Source of the DNA: Halosolutus amylolyticus
GTDB lineage: Archaea > Halobacteriota > Halobacteria > Halobacteriales > Natrialbaceae
Direction: 5' to 3'
Assembly (NCBI RefSeq): GCF_023566055.1
Contig: NZ_JALIQP010000006.1
Coordinates: forward strand, 124,001-188,000
Length of the DNA: 64,000 nt
Under the pieces are notes generated by a model. The model had not been told where the DNA came from. It saw only the letters and a list, made by a program, of their open reading frames with translations, and ran no database searches. The translations under genes and the position numbers were made by a program. This document shows positions 53,816 to 62,216 of this stretch, one piece after another; the first letter of the stretch is position 1; every line of letters begins with the position of its first letter.

Positions 53816-54508
53816 ATGAATCGACGACCACTCGTCGCCGCGCTCGCGTCCGGAATCGTCGGCACCTCGGCTGGCTGTCTCGGCTTCCTCGACGACGCCA
53901 CCACGTTTTCGGCGTCGCCGGCGATCGTCGAGACCGATGCGGCCGCCGAGGCCGGCTACGAGTACCAGGGAACCGTCGAGCGGGTCGAAACGAGAGACGT
54001 CCCCCGGACCGACGAGACCGTCGAGGTGACGAACTACGTCAGCGAGTACACTCGAACGATCGAGACCCCGCTGTCCGTCCTCGACGTCGACGGCGCGGAG
54101 GCCGGCGTCTTCGCCGTCATCACGACCCCGCAGGTGCGCGTTGCCGGGAAGGACTTCAACCCCGTCGGTGACATGTCGAACGCCGAGATCGTCGAACTCG
54201 TCCAGGGCCAGTATGAGGCGCTCTCGATCGACGGGTCTGTCGGCGACCGATCGGTCGACGGACTGGACCAGTCGATCGCCGTCGAGACGTTCGAGGGGGA
54301 AGCGAGGTTTCTGGGACAGGGGAGGATCGACGTCTTCCTCGACGTCGCCCAACCGGAGCACGGCGACGACCACCTCGTGATCGTCGGCGTCTACCCCGAC
54401 GACCACAACCTGCCGGTCGCGGACGAGGAAGCGCGGATCGACACGATGATCCGCGGCCTGGAACACGGCGACGACGTCGACGCCGACGTCGAACCGGCAG
54501 ACGGGTAG
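53816..54508 (+). CDS. DUF6517-like lipoprotein
   Basis: A 230-residue exported protein starting MNRRPLVAALASGIVGTSAGC with lipobox TSAGC (Cys near residue 21). The mature part begins FLDDATTFSASPAIVETDAAAEAGYEYQGTVERVETRDVPRTDETVEVTNYVSEYTRT, typical of the haloarchaeal DUF6517 family (from memory). The ATG at 53816 is chosen over an in-frame upstream start. Tail-to-tail with the presenilin-like gene. Function unknown. Confidence 0.88.
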   Translation: MNRRPLVAALASGIVGTSAGCLGFLDDATTFSASPAIVETDAAAEAGYEYQGTVERVETRDVPRTDETVEVTNYVSEYTRTIETPLSVLDVDGAEAGVFAVITTPQVRVAGKDFNPVGDMSNAEIVELVQGQYEALSIDGSVGDRSVDGLDQSIAVETFEGEARFLGQGRIDVFLDVAQPEHGDDHLVIVGVYPDDHNLPVADEEARIDTMIRGLEHGDDVDADVEPADG

Positions 54509-54561
54509 TCGGGACGGTCGATCGACAGAATCGATCCGGTTCGAACGCTCTTTTCGTCCCG

Positions 54562-55668
54562 CTAGAACCCGAGCGCGGTAACGATCGAGACGCCGCTCGC
54601 GAGGGCACCGAGTAGGTAGCCGCCGATCGCGCCACCGTTGAGGAGCGGCAGGCCGGCGTGGGGTCGGCCCTTGAGCACCATGTACATGAGCACGAGCAGG
54701 CCGGCGATCGTCCCGACGATCGCACCCAGCGCCGCGTAGTTCAGCGCGATCACGGGGACGGCGATCGTCCCGGCGTCGAGGAAGTACGCGGCACTGACGA
54801 CGATGATGGTCGGGATGACGGCGTCGCCGAGCCCGATGAAGAGGGCGTCGCGCTCCAGTTCGTCCGCTGGGGCGTCGTCCTCTCCGGCGACTCGATCGTC
54901 GTCTTGGGTCCTGGTGTCGCGATCGCCGCCTTCGGTCCCGGACCCGGCGTCTTCGGCCGCCGAGTCGTCGCCGGGAGCGGCCGCGCCGTTCGCACCGGCG
55001 GCGGACCCGGCCGTCTCGATCGACTCGTCACCGCCGTCTTCGAGCACGTCGTCGGTGCTCCCGGCCGCGAGATACGAGTACGAGAGCGTCGTCGGGACGA
55101 CGAGGACGACCGGAATCTTCAGGTCCATCACCCCCTCGGCCAGATCGAGCATGTGTTCGGTCCCGTAGACGCTGATCGCGTCGTAGACCGCCAGCACCGA
55201 GAGAAGCAGGATCGCGGGCAGGAGGCCGAAACTGATCCCGAAGAGGGCGGCCGCGCCGGCCCCCATCAGGACCCCGGCCGTGTCGATGACGTACCACTCC
55301 GGGTAGAACAGCAGGCCCGCACCCACGCCGATCGCCGCGAGGCCGGCGAGGACGTTGGTCTCGCCGACGGTCACGACCGGCGGGACCAACTCGACGAAGA
55401 CGTACCAGGCGAGCATCACGCTGACGCCGACGATCAGGAGCCTGATGAGCCACTGGAGGTCGAACTTGAACGCCGCGAGCATGAACCCGGTCGCGACGAG
55501 AATGATCGCGAAGTAGACGATACTGTTCGTCGGATTGTCGGGGTCCTCGACGGCCTGCCGGTCGGACTCGTGGAAGGGCTCGGTCAGCGCCAGCGCGCCC
55601 AACTGGACGCCGAGAAACAGCAGGACCGTCAGCCCGACGGCGAGGAGGATCCGCGTCCGATCGTTCAT
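54562..55668 (-). CDS. presenilin-type intramembrane aspartyl protease (PSH)
   Basis: A 368-residue membrane protease of the presenilin/SPP homologue family. The two catalytic Asp are in VYDAISVYG (TM6) and FIGLGDAVIP (TM7), and the C-terminal PAL-like motif appears in the sequence HAGLPLLNGGAIGGYL, i.e. PLL rather than PAL. An acidic hydrophilic loop of about 75 residues lies between TM6 and TM7, as in archaeal PSH. About nine transmembrane segments. Located in the cell membrane; substrates unknown. Divergent neighbours: gar1 is 67 bases upstream on the same strand. Confidence 0.93.
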   Translation of the reverse strand: MNDRTRILLAVGLTVLLFLGVQLGALALTEPFHESDRQAVEDPDNPTNSIVYFAIILVATGFMLAAFKFDLQWLIRLLIVGVSVMLAWYVFVELVPPVVTVGETNVLAGLAAIGVGAGLLFYPEWYVIDTAGVLMGAGAAALFGISFGLLPAILLLSVLAVYDAISVYGTEHMLDLAEGVMDLKIPVVLVVPTTLSYSYLAAGSTDDVLEDGGDESIETAGSAAGANGAAAPGDDSAAEDAGSGTEGGDRDTRTQDDDRVAGEDDAPADELERDALFIGLGDAVIPTIIVVSAAYFLDAGTIAVPVIALNYAALGAIVGTIAGLLVLMYMVLKGRPHAGLPLLNGGAIGGYLLGALASGVSIVTALGF

Positions 55669-55735
55669 GCACCGGGGTTCGAAGGCCGATCGTATGGGTG
55701 TTTTCGTTGGCGGCGAAGACGCCCGACGGAACGAC

Positions 55736-55972
55736 CTAGCGCGCGTACAGCGTCGACCCGACCAGCGACGGCAGGTGGACGTCCTCGTCGGGCGTCACCG
55801 CCAGGTAGGGCCGATCGACGGGGCCGAAGACGTCGACGACGCGACCGACGTCGTCGAGCGACTCGTCGAGGACCATCGTCCCGATCACGTCGTGACCGTC
55901 GTCGTCACCGTCGTCCGCCCGCAGGATCGCGAGGCCCTGTGCGGTGCGGACGACCTGTCCGATCCGGCGCAT
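55736..55972 (-). CDS. gar1: Gar1, H/ACA RNP subunit
   Basis: A 78-residue protein, part of the archaeal H/ACA pseudouridylation complex with Cbf5, Nop10 and L7Ae. Core segments: RIGQVVRTAQGLAILRAD and IGTMVLDESLDDVGRVVDVFGPVDRPYLAVTP, with the GxVxDVFGPVxxPYxxV motif. It follows srp19 on the same strand with two bases between, so the two are co-expressed, a common archaeal pairing. Confidence 0.95.
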   Translation of the reverse strand: MRRIGQVVRTAQGLAILRADDGDDDGHDVIGTMVLDESLDDVGRVVDVFGPVDRPYLAVTPDEDVHLPSLVGSTLYAR

Positions 55973-55974
55973 CG

Positions 55975-56256
55975 CTACTCCCGCATCGCGACGACGTACG
56001 CCGCGACGGCCTGGACGAGATCGTTCTTCGTCGAGTCGTCCGCGCCGCGGACAACGACGCGGCCGCGATCGGCCCAGTGTTCTCGCGAGTAGGCCTTGTC
56101 CCGCTCGATCGTGGCGTCGTACCCGATCTGCTGGACGGCTTTCGCGATCTCGTCGACCGTCGGCTCATCGACTGCCAGATCCTGGGACACGCGGCGTCCC
56201 TCGGCCCGCGAGAGGTTCGCATCGAGATAGGCGGGCCAGATGACGTTCTCGACCAT
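55975..56256 (-). CDS. srp19: SRP19, signal recognition particle 19-kDa subunit
   Basis: A 93-residue RNA-binding protein that binds 7S RNA and helps SRP54 assembly. The N-terminus [37 protein letters not shown] matches the family (VIWPxYxD...SRxxGRRV). The start at 56256 is the family start; the frame is open 13 codons upstream. It is directly upstream of gar1. Confidence 0.95.
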   Translation of the reverse strand: MVENVIWPAYLDANLSRAEGRRVSQDLAVDEPTVDEIAKAVQQIGYDATIERDKAYSREHWADRGRVVVRGADDSTKNDLVQAVAAYVVAMRE

Positions 56257-56316
56257 ACGTTCGTCTCGGCAGGCCGACGAGTAAACACTTTTCAAAACGA
56301 GACGGCTTCTCGAGGG

Positions 56317-57414
56317 TTATCGACGGCGCAGCACGAACGCGCCACCGAGGAGTGCGGCGACGGCGACAGGTGCGCCGAACCCGGGGATCGACTCGGACGT
56401 GTCGTCGCCATCGGTCTCACTGCTACCAGTCTCAGCGTCTCCGTCGTTCTCACTGTCTTCGCCGGATTCCTCGAGGTCGTCGCTCGCCGCTTCGTAGGCG
56501 TCGGGGTGGATCGCTTCGACGATATCCACGATGGCGTAGACGACCTGCGGTGCGGGCTGGCTGATCTGGTTGGCGTCGACGGCGACGACGTTGTCGTTCT
56601 GGTAGGCCGTCGTCGCTTCCGCCGCCTCGGGGATCGGCGGTTCGTCCCTGTCGTCGGGGTAGATGATCCACTCTGGATCCTCGTCGACGATCGTCTCGCT
56701 ACTGAGTTGCTGGTAGAACGTGATTCCGGCCCGTTCGGCGAGGTCCTCGACGCCGGCCGTCGTCAGCGCTTCGTGGATGAAGGATTCGGTGCCGGCCGTT
56801 GTCCCGTCCTCGCCCATCGCGTAGTACGCGAGCGGTCGATCGGCGTCCTCGACGGCGGTTTCGACGACCTCGAGTTGCTCGTCCATCCAGTCGGCGGTCT
56901 CGGTCGCGCCCGCACACTCGTCGGTGAGTTCGCCGGTCCGGACGACGTTGTCGCGCACGTCGTCGATCGTGTTCGCCGCCTCGAAGTGGTAGACCGTCAG
57001 CCCGGCGTCCCGGAGCGTCTCGATGTCTTCCTCGTCCGTGATGTTCGCCGCGAGTACGACGTCCGGATCGAGGTCGATCACCCGTTCGGTGTTGACCTGC
57101 CAGCCGTTGCCGACGTCGGCCCGATCGCCGCGGTCGAGGCCGCTCGTCGCGGGACTGTACGGCAAGCCATCGAGCCGATCTTCCGCTCCGATTTCGTACA
57201 TCGTCTGTGCGTCGCTCGCCTGCAGGGCGACGACGGATTCGGGCGGTTCTTCGAGCGTGATCCGTTCGCCCGTCGCGTCGGTCAGTTCGATCGGGTACTC
57301 ACACTCCGCCTGAGCAGCGGCGGCCGCGCCGCCCGCGTCGCTCCCCGCAACGGCGGGAGCGAGAAGCGAGAGGGTGAGTACTGCGGTAATGAGGATAACG
57401 AGTTTCTGTCGCAT
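56317..57414 (-). CDS. btuF: BtuF, PGF-CTERM-anchored ABC substrate-binding protein
   Basis: A 365-residue exported binding protein for cobalamin (or an iron-chelate; the fold cannot distinguish). A signal peptide (MRQKLVILITAVLTLSLLAPAVAG) precedes a two-lobe class III binding fold: RITLEEPPESVVALQASDAQTMYEIGAEDRL, LDPDVVLAANI and the second lobe. The C-terminus has an acidic linker followed by IPGFGAPVAVAALLGGAFVLRRR, a PGF-CTERM anchor. Start ATG 57414 is leaderless with respect to the symmetric TATA box at 57441. Divergent from btuC. Confidence 0.93.
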   Translation of the reverse strand: MRQKLVILITAVLTLSLLAPAVAGSDAGGAAAAAQAECEYPIELTDATGERITLEEPPESVVALQASDAQTMYEIGAEDRLDGLPYSPATSGLDRGDRADVGNGWQVNTERVIDLDPDVVLAANITDEEDIETLRDAGLTVYHFEAANTIDDVRDNVVRTGELTDECAGATETADWMDEQLEVVETAVEDADRPLAYYAMGEDGTTAGTESFIHEALTTAGVEDLAERAGITFYQQLSSETIVDEDPEWIIYPDDRDEPPIPEAAEATTAYQNDNVVAVDANQISQPAPQVVYAIVDIVEAIHPDAYEAASDDLEESGEDSENDGDAETGSSETDGDDTSESIPGFGAPVAVAALLGGAFVLRRR

Positions 57415-57440
57415 CGTCCGACACCTGGACGGTCTCCAAT

Positions 57441-57448
57441 AAATATTT
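57441..57448. promoter_or_regulatory. symmetric bidirectional TATA box between btuF and btuC
   Basis: AAATATTT is an 8-base palindrome centred at 57444.5. The btuF start base (57414) and the btuC start base (57475) are both 30.5 bases from that centre. A single box could therefore serve two leaderless transcripts in opposite directions. Confidence 0.65.
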
Positions 57449-57474
57449 ACCTAACCCAACCGAGGTTGTAGATT

Positions 57475-58572
57475 GTGTTTCGCTCGATCCGGACCGCGTC
57501 GTGGTCGGCGGGCCTCACCGCGTTGCTCGTCGCCGTCGTCGTCGGGAGCGCCGCCCTCGGACCGGTCAGGATCGACCCGCTGACGGTCGCGATGGCCATT
57601 CTGAACGCCGTCGTCGTCCCCTCGAGCGTGACGGCCGGGTCCGCGACGATCCCCGGACTCGGCGTCGCCGTTCCGGTACCGGACGTCCAGTACGTCCCCC
57701 TCTTCTCCTTCGACGTTCCGAAGACCCACCAGATCATCGTCGCCGACGTGCGCCTGCCGCGGATCGCGCTCGCGGCGACGGTCGGGTTCGCGCTGGCCGC
57801 CGCCGGGACGGTGATGCAGGGATTCTTCCGGAACCCGCTCGCCGACCCGTCGATCATCGGCGTCTCGTCGGGTGCCGCCGCCGGTGCCGTCGCCGCGATC
57901 GCGTTCCCTCTCCTCGTCCCCTTCGGGAGCCTCCACCTCTCCGCGTTCGTCGGCGCGCTCGTGACCGCGTTTCTCGTCTACGCGATCGCCACCGAGGGCG
58001 GCCGGACGCCCGTCGCGACCCTGTTGCTCGCCGGCGTCGCCATCCAGGCGTTTCTCGGCGCGCTCATCTCCTACATGCTCGTCCACAGCGGCGAGAGCCT
58101 CAGACAGGCCGTGATCTGGATGATGGGCCACCTCAACAACAGTTCCTGGAGCGACGTCGGCTTCGCACTGCCGGTGGCGATCGTCGGCGTCCTCGTCCTC
58201 GGTGCCTATACCCGGGAACTGAACGTCCTCCTGCTCGGCGAAGAGGACGCCTACCACCTCGGCGTCGACGTCGAGCAGACGAAGTTCCTCCTGCTCGCGA
58301 TCGCGAGTATCGTGACGGCGGCGGGCGTCGCCGTCGCGGGCGTCATCGGCTTCGTCGGCCTCGTCGTCCCGCACATGATGCGGCTGATCGTCGGCCCGGA
58401 TCACCGGGTCCTGTTGCCGACCAGCGCGCTCGCCGGGGCCTCCTTCCTCGTCGCGACCGATACGATCGCCCGCGCCGGGCCCGCGGAGGTGCCCGTCGGG
58501 ATCGTCACGGCGGCGCTCGGGGCCCCGTTCTTCCTGTTCCTGCTGACCCGCCGGGAGGTGCATTCACTGTGA
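57475..58572 (+). CDS. btuC: BtuC, FecCD-family ABC permease
   Basis: A 365-residue membrane protein with about ten transmembrane helices. Signatures: LPRIALAATVGFALAAAGTVMQGFFRNPLADPSIIGVSSGAAAGAVAAI (about 86-134), LLLAGVAIQAFLGALISYMLVHS, and ALAGASFLVATDTIARAGPAEVPVGIVTAALGAPFFLFLL. It uses a GTG start 30 bases after the TATA centre (leaderless). Its stop overlaps the start of btuD by three bases. Substrate: cobalamin or siderophore, inferred from the family. Confidence 0.95.
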   Translation: MFRSIRTASWSAGLTALLVAVVVGSAALGPVRIDPLTVAMAILNAVVVPSSVTAGSATIPGLGVAVPVPDVQYVPLFSFDVPKTHQIIVADVRLPRIALAATVGFALAAAGTVMQGFFRNPLADPSIIGVSSGAAAGAVAAIAFPLLVPFGSLHLSAFVGALVTAFLVYAIATEGGRTPVATLLLAGVAIQAFLGALISYMLVHSGESLRQAVIWMMGHLNNSSWSDVGFALPVAIVGVLVLGAYTRELNVLLLGEEDAYHLGVDVEQTKFLLLAIASIVTAAGVAVAGVIGFVGLVVPHMMRLIVGPDHRVLLPTSALAGASFLVATDTIARAGPAEVPVGIVTAALGAPFFLFLLTRREVHSL

Positions 58573-59933
58573 CGGACGGACCGGGCCCCGACGACACCAT
58601 CGGCGACGCGAGTAGCACCGTCGAGGTCTCGAACGTCGCGATTTCGTTCGGCGACCTCCCCATTCTCGAAGACGTCTCGCTCTCGGCGACACCGGGGGAA
58701 CTCGTCGGACTGGTCGGCCCGAACGGGGCCGGGAAGACGACGCTACTCCGGACGATCAGCGGGGCGATCGCACCCGATCGCGGATCCGTCGCGATCGGCG
58801 GCGACAACGTCCACGACCTCTCCTCGCGGGAATCGAGTCGCCGGGTCGCGGTCGTCCCGCAGGAGACGACGCTGTCGTTTTCCTTTTCCGTCCGGGACGT
58901 CGTCGAGATGGGGCGCCACCCCTACAGATCGAGGTTCGCGCCGCCCGACGCGGACGATCGAGCCGTCGTCGACGACGCGCTCGAACGGACGCGAACGGCC
59001 CAGTTCGCCGATCGCGGAATCGAGGAAGTCAGCGGTGGCGAGCGGCAACGGGTGATCCTCGCGCGGGCGATCGCCCAGGAGACGCCGGTCCTGTTGCTCG
59101 ACGAACCGACGGCGAGTCTCGACGTCAATCACGCGATCGAGACCCTCGAACTCGTCCGCGAACTGGTCGAGGAGGGACGGACCGTGATCGCGGCGATCCA
59201 CGACCTGAACCTGGCCGCGCGGTACTGCGATCGGCTCGTGATGCTCGCGGACGGCTCGGTCCACCGGTCCGGGTCGCCGCCCGAGGTGCTCTCGGCTGAG
59301 GCGTTGCGGACGGCCTTCGACGCGAACGCGGCGGTGACGTCGAACCCGGTGACCGGAACGTCCTCGGTGACGGCGCTCCCCGACGAGGATCCCGGACCGC
59401 TCCCGGACGGCGTGCACGTGCTCGGCTCCGGGGCGACCGCATCGGCGGTTCTCGCGCGCCTCGACGCCGCGGACGTGGAAGCGAGCCTCGGTCCCGTTTC
59501 GAGCGGATCGACGGCCGCCGAGACGGCCGCCCAGCTCGGGCTCGAGGCTATCGACGTCGAACCGTTCGCCCCCCTGTCGCGGGCGGATCGGGACGCGCTC
59601 GATCGGGCGCTTTCCGATCGGGACGTGCTCGTCCTCGTCGACCTCGAAATCGGCGCGGGGAACCAGGTGCTCCTCGATCGCGTGCTCGAGTGTGAGTCGC
59701 TCGTGCTCGTCGAAACCCGTCCGTTCGCCGAGCGGAACTTCGCGGGATCGGGTGCTCGAGACCGGTACGAGGAGGTGCGCGGCCGGGCCGTCGAGGCGTC
59801 GCCCGATCGAGTTCTCGAGGCGCTGGCCTCGGCTGCTGGCCCGGGCGGTGAGACGGTCTCGGAGCGACCGACGGACGTCGACGATCGCGCGGAGTCGACG
59901 GAATCCGCCTCGGTGGAATCGTCCGACGACTGA
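58569..59933 (+). CDS. btuD: BtuD, ABC ATPase with extra C-terminal domain
   Basis: A 454-residue protein. The ATPase domain occupies about 15-265: Walker A GPNGAGKTTLL, Q-loop VPQETTLSFS, signature SGGERQRV, Walker B VLLLDEP, and the switch His in AIHDLN. A further 190-residue region (about 275-440) with GVHVLGSGATASAVLARLDAADVEASLGPVSSGSTAAETAAQLGLEAIDVEPF follows; it is not part of the ATPase fold. It starts with GTG 58569, overlapping the btuC stop. The extension is found in haloarchaea (from memory) and its role is unknown. Confidence 0.94.
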   Translation: MTDGPGPDDTIGDASSTVEVSNVAISFGDLPILEDVSLSATPGELVGLVGPNGAGKTTLLRTISGAIAPDRGSVAIGGDNVHDLSSRESSRRVAVVPQETTLSFSFSVRDVVEMGRHPYRSRFAPPDADDRAVVDDALERTRTAQFADRGIEEVSGGERQRVILARAIAQETPVLLLDEPTASLDVNHAIETLELVRELVEEGRTVIAAIHDLNLAARYCDRLVMLADGSVHRSGSPPEVLSAEALRTAFDANAAVTSNPVTGTSSVTALPDEDPGPLPDGVHVLGSGATASAVLARLDAADVEASLGPVSSGSTAAETAAQLGLEAIDVEPFAPLSRADRDALDRALSDRDVLVLVDLEIGAGNQVLLDRVLECESLVLVETRPFAERNFAGSGARDRYEEVRGRAVEASPDRVLEALASAAGPGGETVSERPTDVDDRAESTESASVESSDD

Positions 59934-60022
59934 CGGAGTCGTCGTTCTCGGGGCTGTCCGTCGAAGCCACCGGCTGCATCCGACTCAAACTGATCCCGAT
60001 ACCGGCAGCTAAATCGCCATGG

Positions 60023-60074
60023 TTTAGGCCTGCCTAAATTCCGAAAGCGCTATAAATATTTAGGCAGGCCTAAA
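60023..60074 (+). promoter_or_regulatory. metal-repressor-type operators flanking a TATA box
   Basis: TTTAGGCCTGCCTAAA (60023-60038) and its exact reverse complement (60059-60074) flank TATAAATATT (60051-60060), the TATA box. Each 16-mer is a near-palindrome TTTAGGC..GCCTAAA of the DtxR/IdeR-like (haloarchaeal Idr/SirR) type. Binding would block both the TATA box and the start at about 60079. Confidence 0.75.
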
Positions 60075-60078
60075 TCGT

Positions 60079-60213
60079 ATGGCACTCGCTTGCGCGACGC
60101 GGCGCGGGTCGACGCGAAGAGACGCGATCAGGTACCCCTCCCAGAGGGAATTCGGCGAGAATATGCTGTTCGATCGCCGGCGAGTCGCGGACATCGTCAC
60201 CGGAGGCGCGTGA
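60079..60213 (+). CDS. possible leaderless 44-aa leader peptide
   Basis: A 44-codon frame begins at ATG 60079, 28 bases after the TATA start, exactly where a leaderless haloarchaeal transcript would begin. It stops at TGA 60211-60213, and the flavoprotein ATG follows at 60216. The peptide is Arg-rich (MALACATRRGSTRRDAIRY...), with no recognised motif. The spacing suggests translational coupling to the flavoprotein. Not an established gene; it could also be a short 5' untranslated region with chance frame. Confidence 0.5.
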   Translation: MALACATRRGSTRRDAIRYPSQREFGENMLFDRRRVADIVTGGA

Positions 60214-60215
60214 GT

Positions 60216-61226
60216 ATGGTCGCCGAACCGACAGCGAACGTCGACGTCGCGATCGTCGGCGGTGGACCCGCGGGCTGTTCGGCCGGCGTCTTCACCGCCC
60301 GAGCGGGGCTCGAAACGATCGTCTTCGATCGCGGCCCCTCATCGATCCGGCGGTGTGCCTACCTCGAGAACTACCCCGGCTTTCCCGGGGGAATCGACAT
60401 CGAGACGTTTTCCGTGCTGTTGCACGCCCACGTGGAGGCGGCCGGCGGTGCGATCGTCCCCGACCTCGTCGAGTCGATCGACCCCGCCGACGAGGGGTTC
60501 GTCGTCGACCCACAGGAGGGCGATCCGGTCACCGCGCGACGGGTGATCGCCGCCACGCGCTACGACGGCTCGTACATGCGCGGCCTCGACGACGAGGAGG
60601 AGCTGTTCGCGACGACGATCCGCGGCGGCGAGACCGAGGAGTACTTCGACCCGAGCTACGCGTCCCACGACGGGACGAGGCCCGTCGACGGGCTCTACGT
60701 CGCCTCACCGTCCGAAGCGGACGTCCAGGCGATCACGGCGGCCGGCCGCGGGGCACGCGTCGCAAAGCGGGTCGTGGCCGATGCCAGGCTGGAGGGCGAC
60801 TGGTGGGCCGACGTCGCGACCGGCGTCGACTGGATGCGTCGTCAGTCCGATCGTGGCGACGGACGAACCGATCGAGACGACCTGATCGAGTGGTTCGACG
60901 ACTATTACGGCGCCGACGCGCCCGTGAGACGCGACTCCGAGCGGTACCAGCGCGTGCGTGACGCCGTCGTCGAGGAGCGACTGGCGTCGACCATCTCCGA
61001 CGACGAGATCGAGTCGAGAACCGAGACCGGCCGATCGGTACTCGCGGCGAAACTGGGCCCCGAAACCGTAGACACTGGCGATGCCGCAGCGATCGCCGTC
61101 GACGCGATCGGTGCCCGCCCGCTTCTCGAGGCGATCGACGACGAGGACGTCCGCGAGTACTGCGAGGAGATCGGGACGGGGGAACGGCACGCGGACGAAC
61201 GGAACGTACGCTCGAGGAACCAGTAG
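60216..61226 (+). CDS. FAD-dependent oxidoreductase lacking a CxxC motif
   Basis: A 336-residue flavoprotein related to thioredoxin reductase. FAD-binding GGGPAGCSAGVFTARAGLETIVFD is at about 12-35, and the second FAD region VDGLYVASPSEADVQAITAAGRGARVAKRVVAD at about 155-185. The pyridine-nucleotide domain with its CxxC is absent: the two FAD halves are separated by only a short stretch. An additional helical C-terminal part (about 190-336) follows. So it is not a standard thioredoxin reductase. Under metal-box control with the preceding ORF and the 61235 gene, it probably acts in iron or redox metabolism. Electron donor unknown. Confidence 0.88.
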   Translation: MVAEPTANVDVAIVGGGPAGCSAGVFTARAGLETIVFDRGPSSIRRCAYLENYPGFPGGIDIETFSVLLHAHVEAAGGAIVPDLVESIDPADEGFVVDPQEGDPVTARRVIAATRYDGSYMRGLDDEEELFATTIRGGETEEYFDPSYASHDGTRPVDGLYVASPSEADVQAITAAGRGARVAKRVVADARLEGDWWADVATGVDWMRRQSDRGDGRTDRDDLIEWFDDYYGADAPVRRDSERYQRVRDAVVEERLASTISDDEIESRTETGRSVLAAKLGPETVDTGDAAAIAVDAIGARPLLEAIDDEDVREYCEEIGTGERHADERNVRSRNQ

Positions 61227-61234
61227 TAACCGCC

Positions 61235-62167
61235 ATGATCGGAACGATGCTCACCGACATCCGCGACCACATCGAGTCGCTCGCCAGCGAAGCCGGTCGC
61301 TACTACCTCGTCTGCGGACGGACGGGTGACCGACCGGTCCCCGCGGACGGGTTGTACTTCGAGGCCCGTGCCGTCGCCCGGGCCGCCGCGCAGGCGACCG
61401 AACAGTACCGCGCGGTGCTTCGCCGGTACGATCCGTCGGTTCCCACGTACGACGTGATCGTCTTCGAGGAGGTGGTCGACGCCCGATCGGTCGAAATACA
61501 GGAGGAGGGCGGGTCCGGTGTGACCGGCGAGCGGCAGGGAGGACCGTTTTGCTCCGAAGGGGCCGAGACGCGAGGCGCGATCGACTTCTGTCATACCGTC
61601 GCCGGCGTCGTCTTCGAGGCTATCGCCGACTCCTCGCACGTCGGCCTCGAGAACGCCGTCATGGACACGTACCTCGACGTCGCCGAAACGATCGACCATC
61701 CCGACGAACTCTGCCTGCGACTGCTCGACAGCATCGCGGCGGAACTCGACGCACGTCTCGACCCCGCAGAACAGGCGTCGCTCCTTGCCACGGCGGCTGA
61801 CGCCCTGCCGATCGACCCGGACGACCGTGACGACCCTGCCCCGCTCGTGACGACGCTCGCAGTACTCCAGTCCGTCGGCTTGCTTGAGTCCGCTCGCGTG
61901 ACCCAGTCGCCGGCCGATTTCGGCCCCGGTCAGCGCTCCTGGTCGGTTCGACTCGACGGGTACGCGCTTGGAGAGCCCGCCGATCGGCTGGTGACGCTCC
62001 CGATCGTCGTCGGCCTCTTCGCCCGGTTGTCGACGCGATCGCTCGCGATCACCGAGGCCGAACGGGTCGATCGGGAGTCGCCCGCCACGTGGCGACTGCG
62101 GATCACTGCAACGGAGTCCGACAGTCCCCGGGGTCTCGTCTGCGTGCGAGCGCCCGATCGGACGTGA
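61235..62167 (+). CDS. conserved haloarchaeal protein, 310 aa (DUF7551-like)
   Basis: No recognised catalytic domain. The N-terminal part begins MIGTMLTDIRDHIESLASEAGRYYLVCGRTGDRPVPADGLYFEARAVARAAAQATEQYRAVLRRYDPSVPTYDVIVFEEV, followed by a helical middle (about 100-220) and a beta-rich end. It is eight bases after the flavoprotein gene and must be in the same metal-regulated operon. ATG 61235 is used; ATG 61247 is the alternative. The DUF name is from memory. Confidence 0.8.
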   Translation: MIGTMLTDIRDHIESLASEAGRYYLVCGRTGDRPVPADGLYFEARAVARAAAQATEQYRAVLRRYDPSVPTYDVIVFEEVVDARSVEIQEEGGSGVTGERQGGPFCSEGAETRGAIDFCHTVAGVVFEAIADSSHVGLENAVMDTYLDVAETIDHPDELCLRLLDSIAAELDARLDPAEQASLLATAADALPIDPDDRDDPAPLVTTLAVLQSVGLLESARVTQSPADFGPGQRSWSVRLDGYALGEPADRLVTLPIVVGLFARLSTRSLAITEAERVDRESPATWRLRITATESDSPRGLVCVRAPDRT

Positions 62168-62216
62168 TCGGCCCGACCGGAATCGAGGTACCTATCGGCG
62201 TCGTACTAGCGGTACG

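Noticed and set aside
54658-57471. Long open frame on the plus strand opposite PSH, gar1, srp19 and btuF
   Set aside because: It lies antisense to four genes with distinct family signatures.
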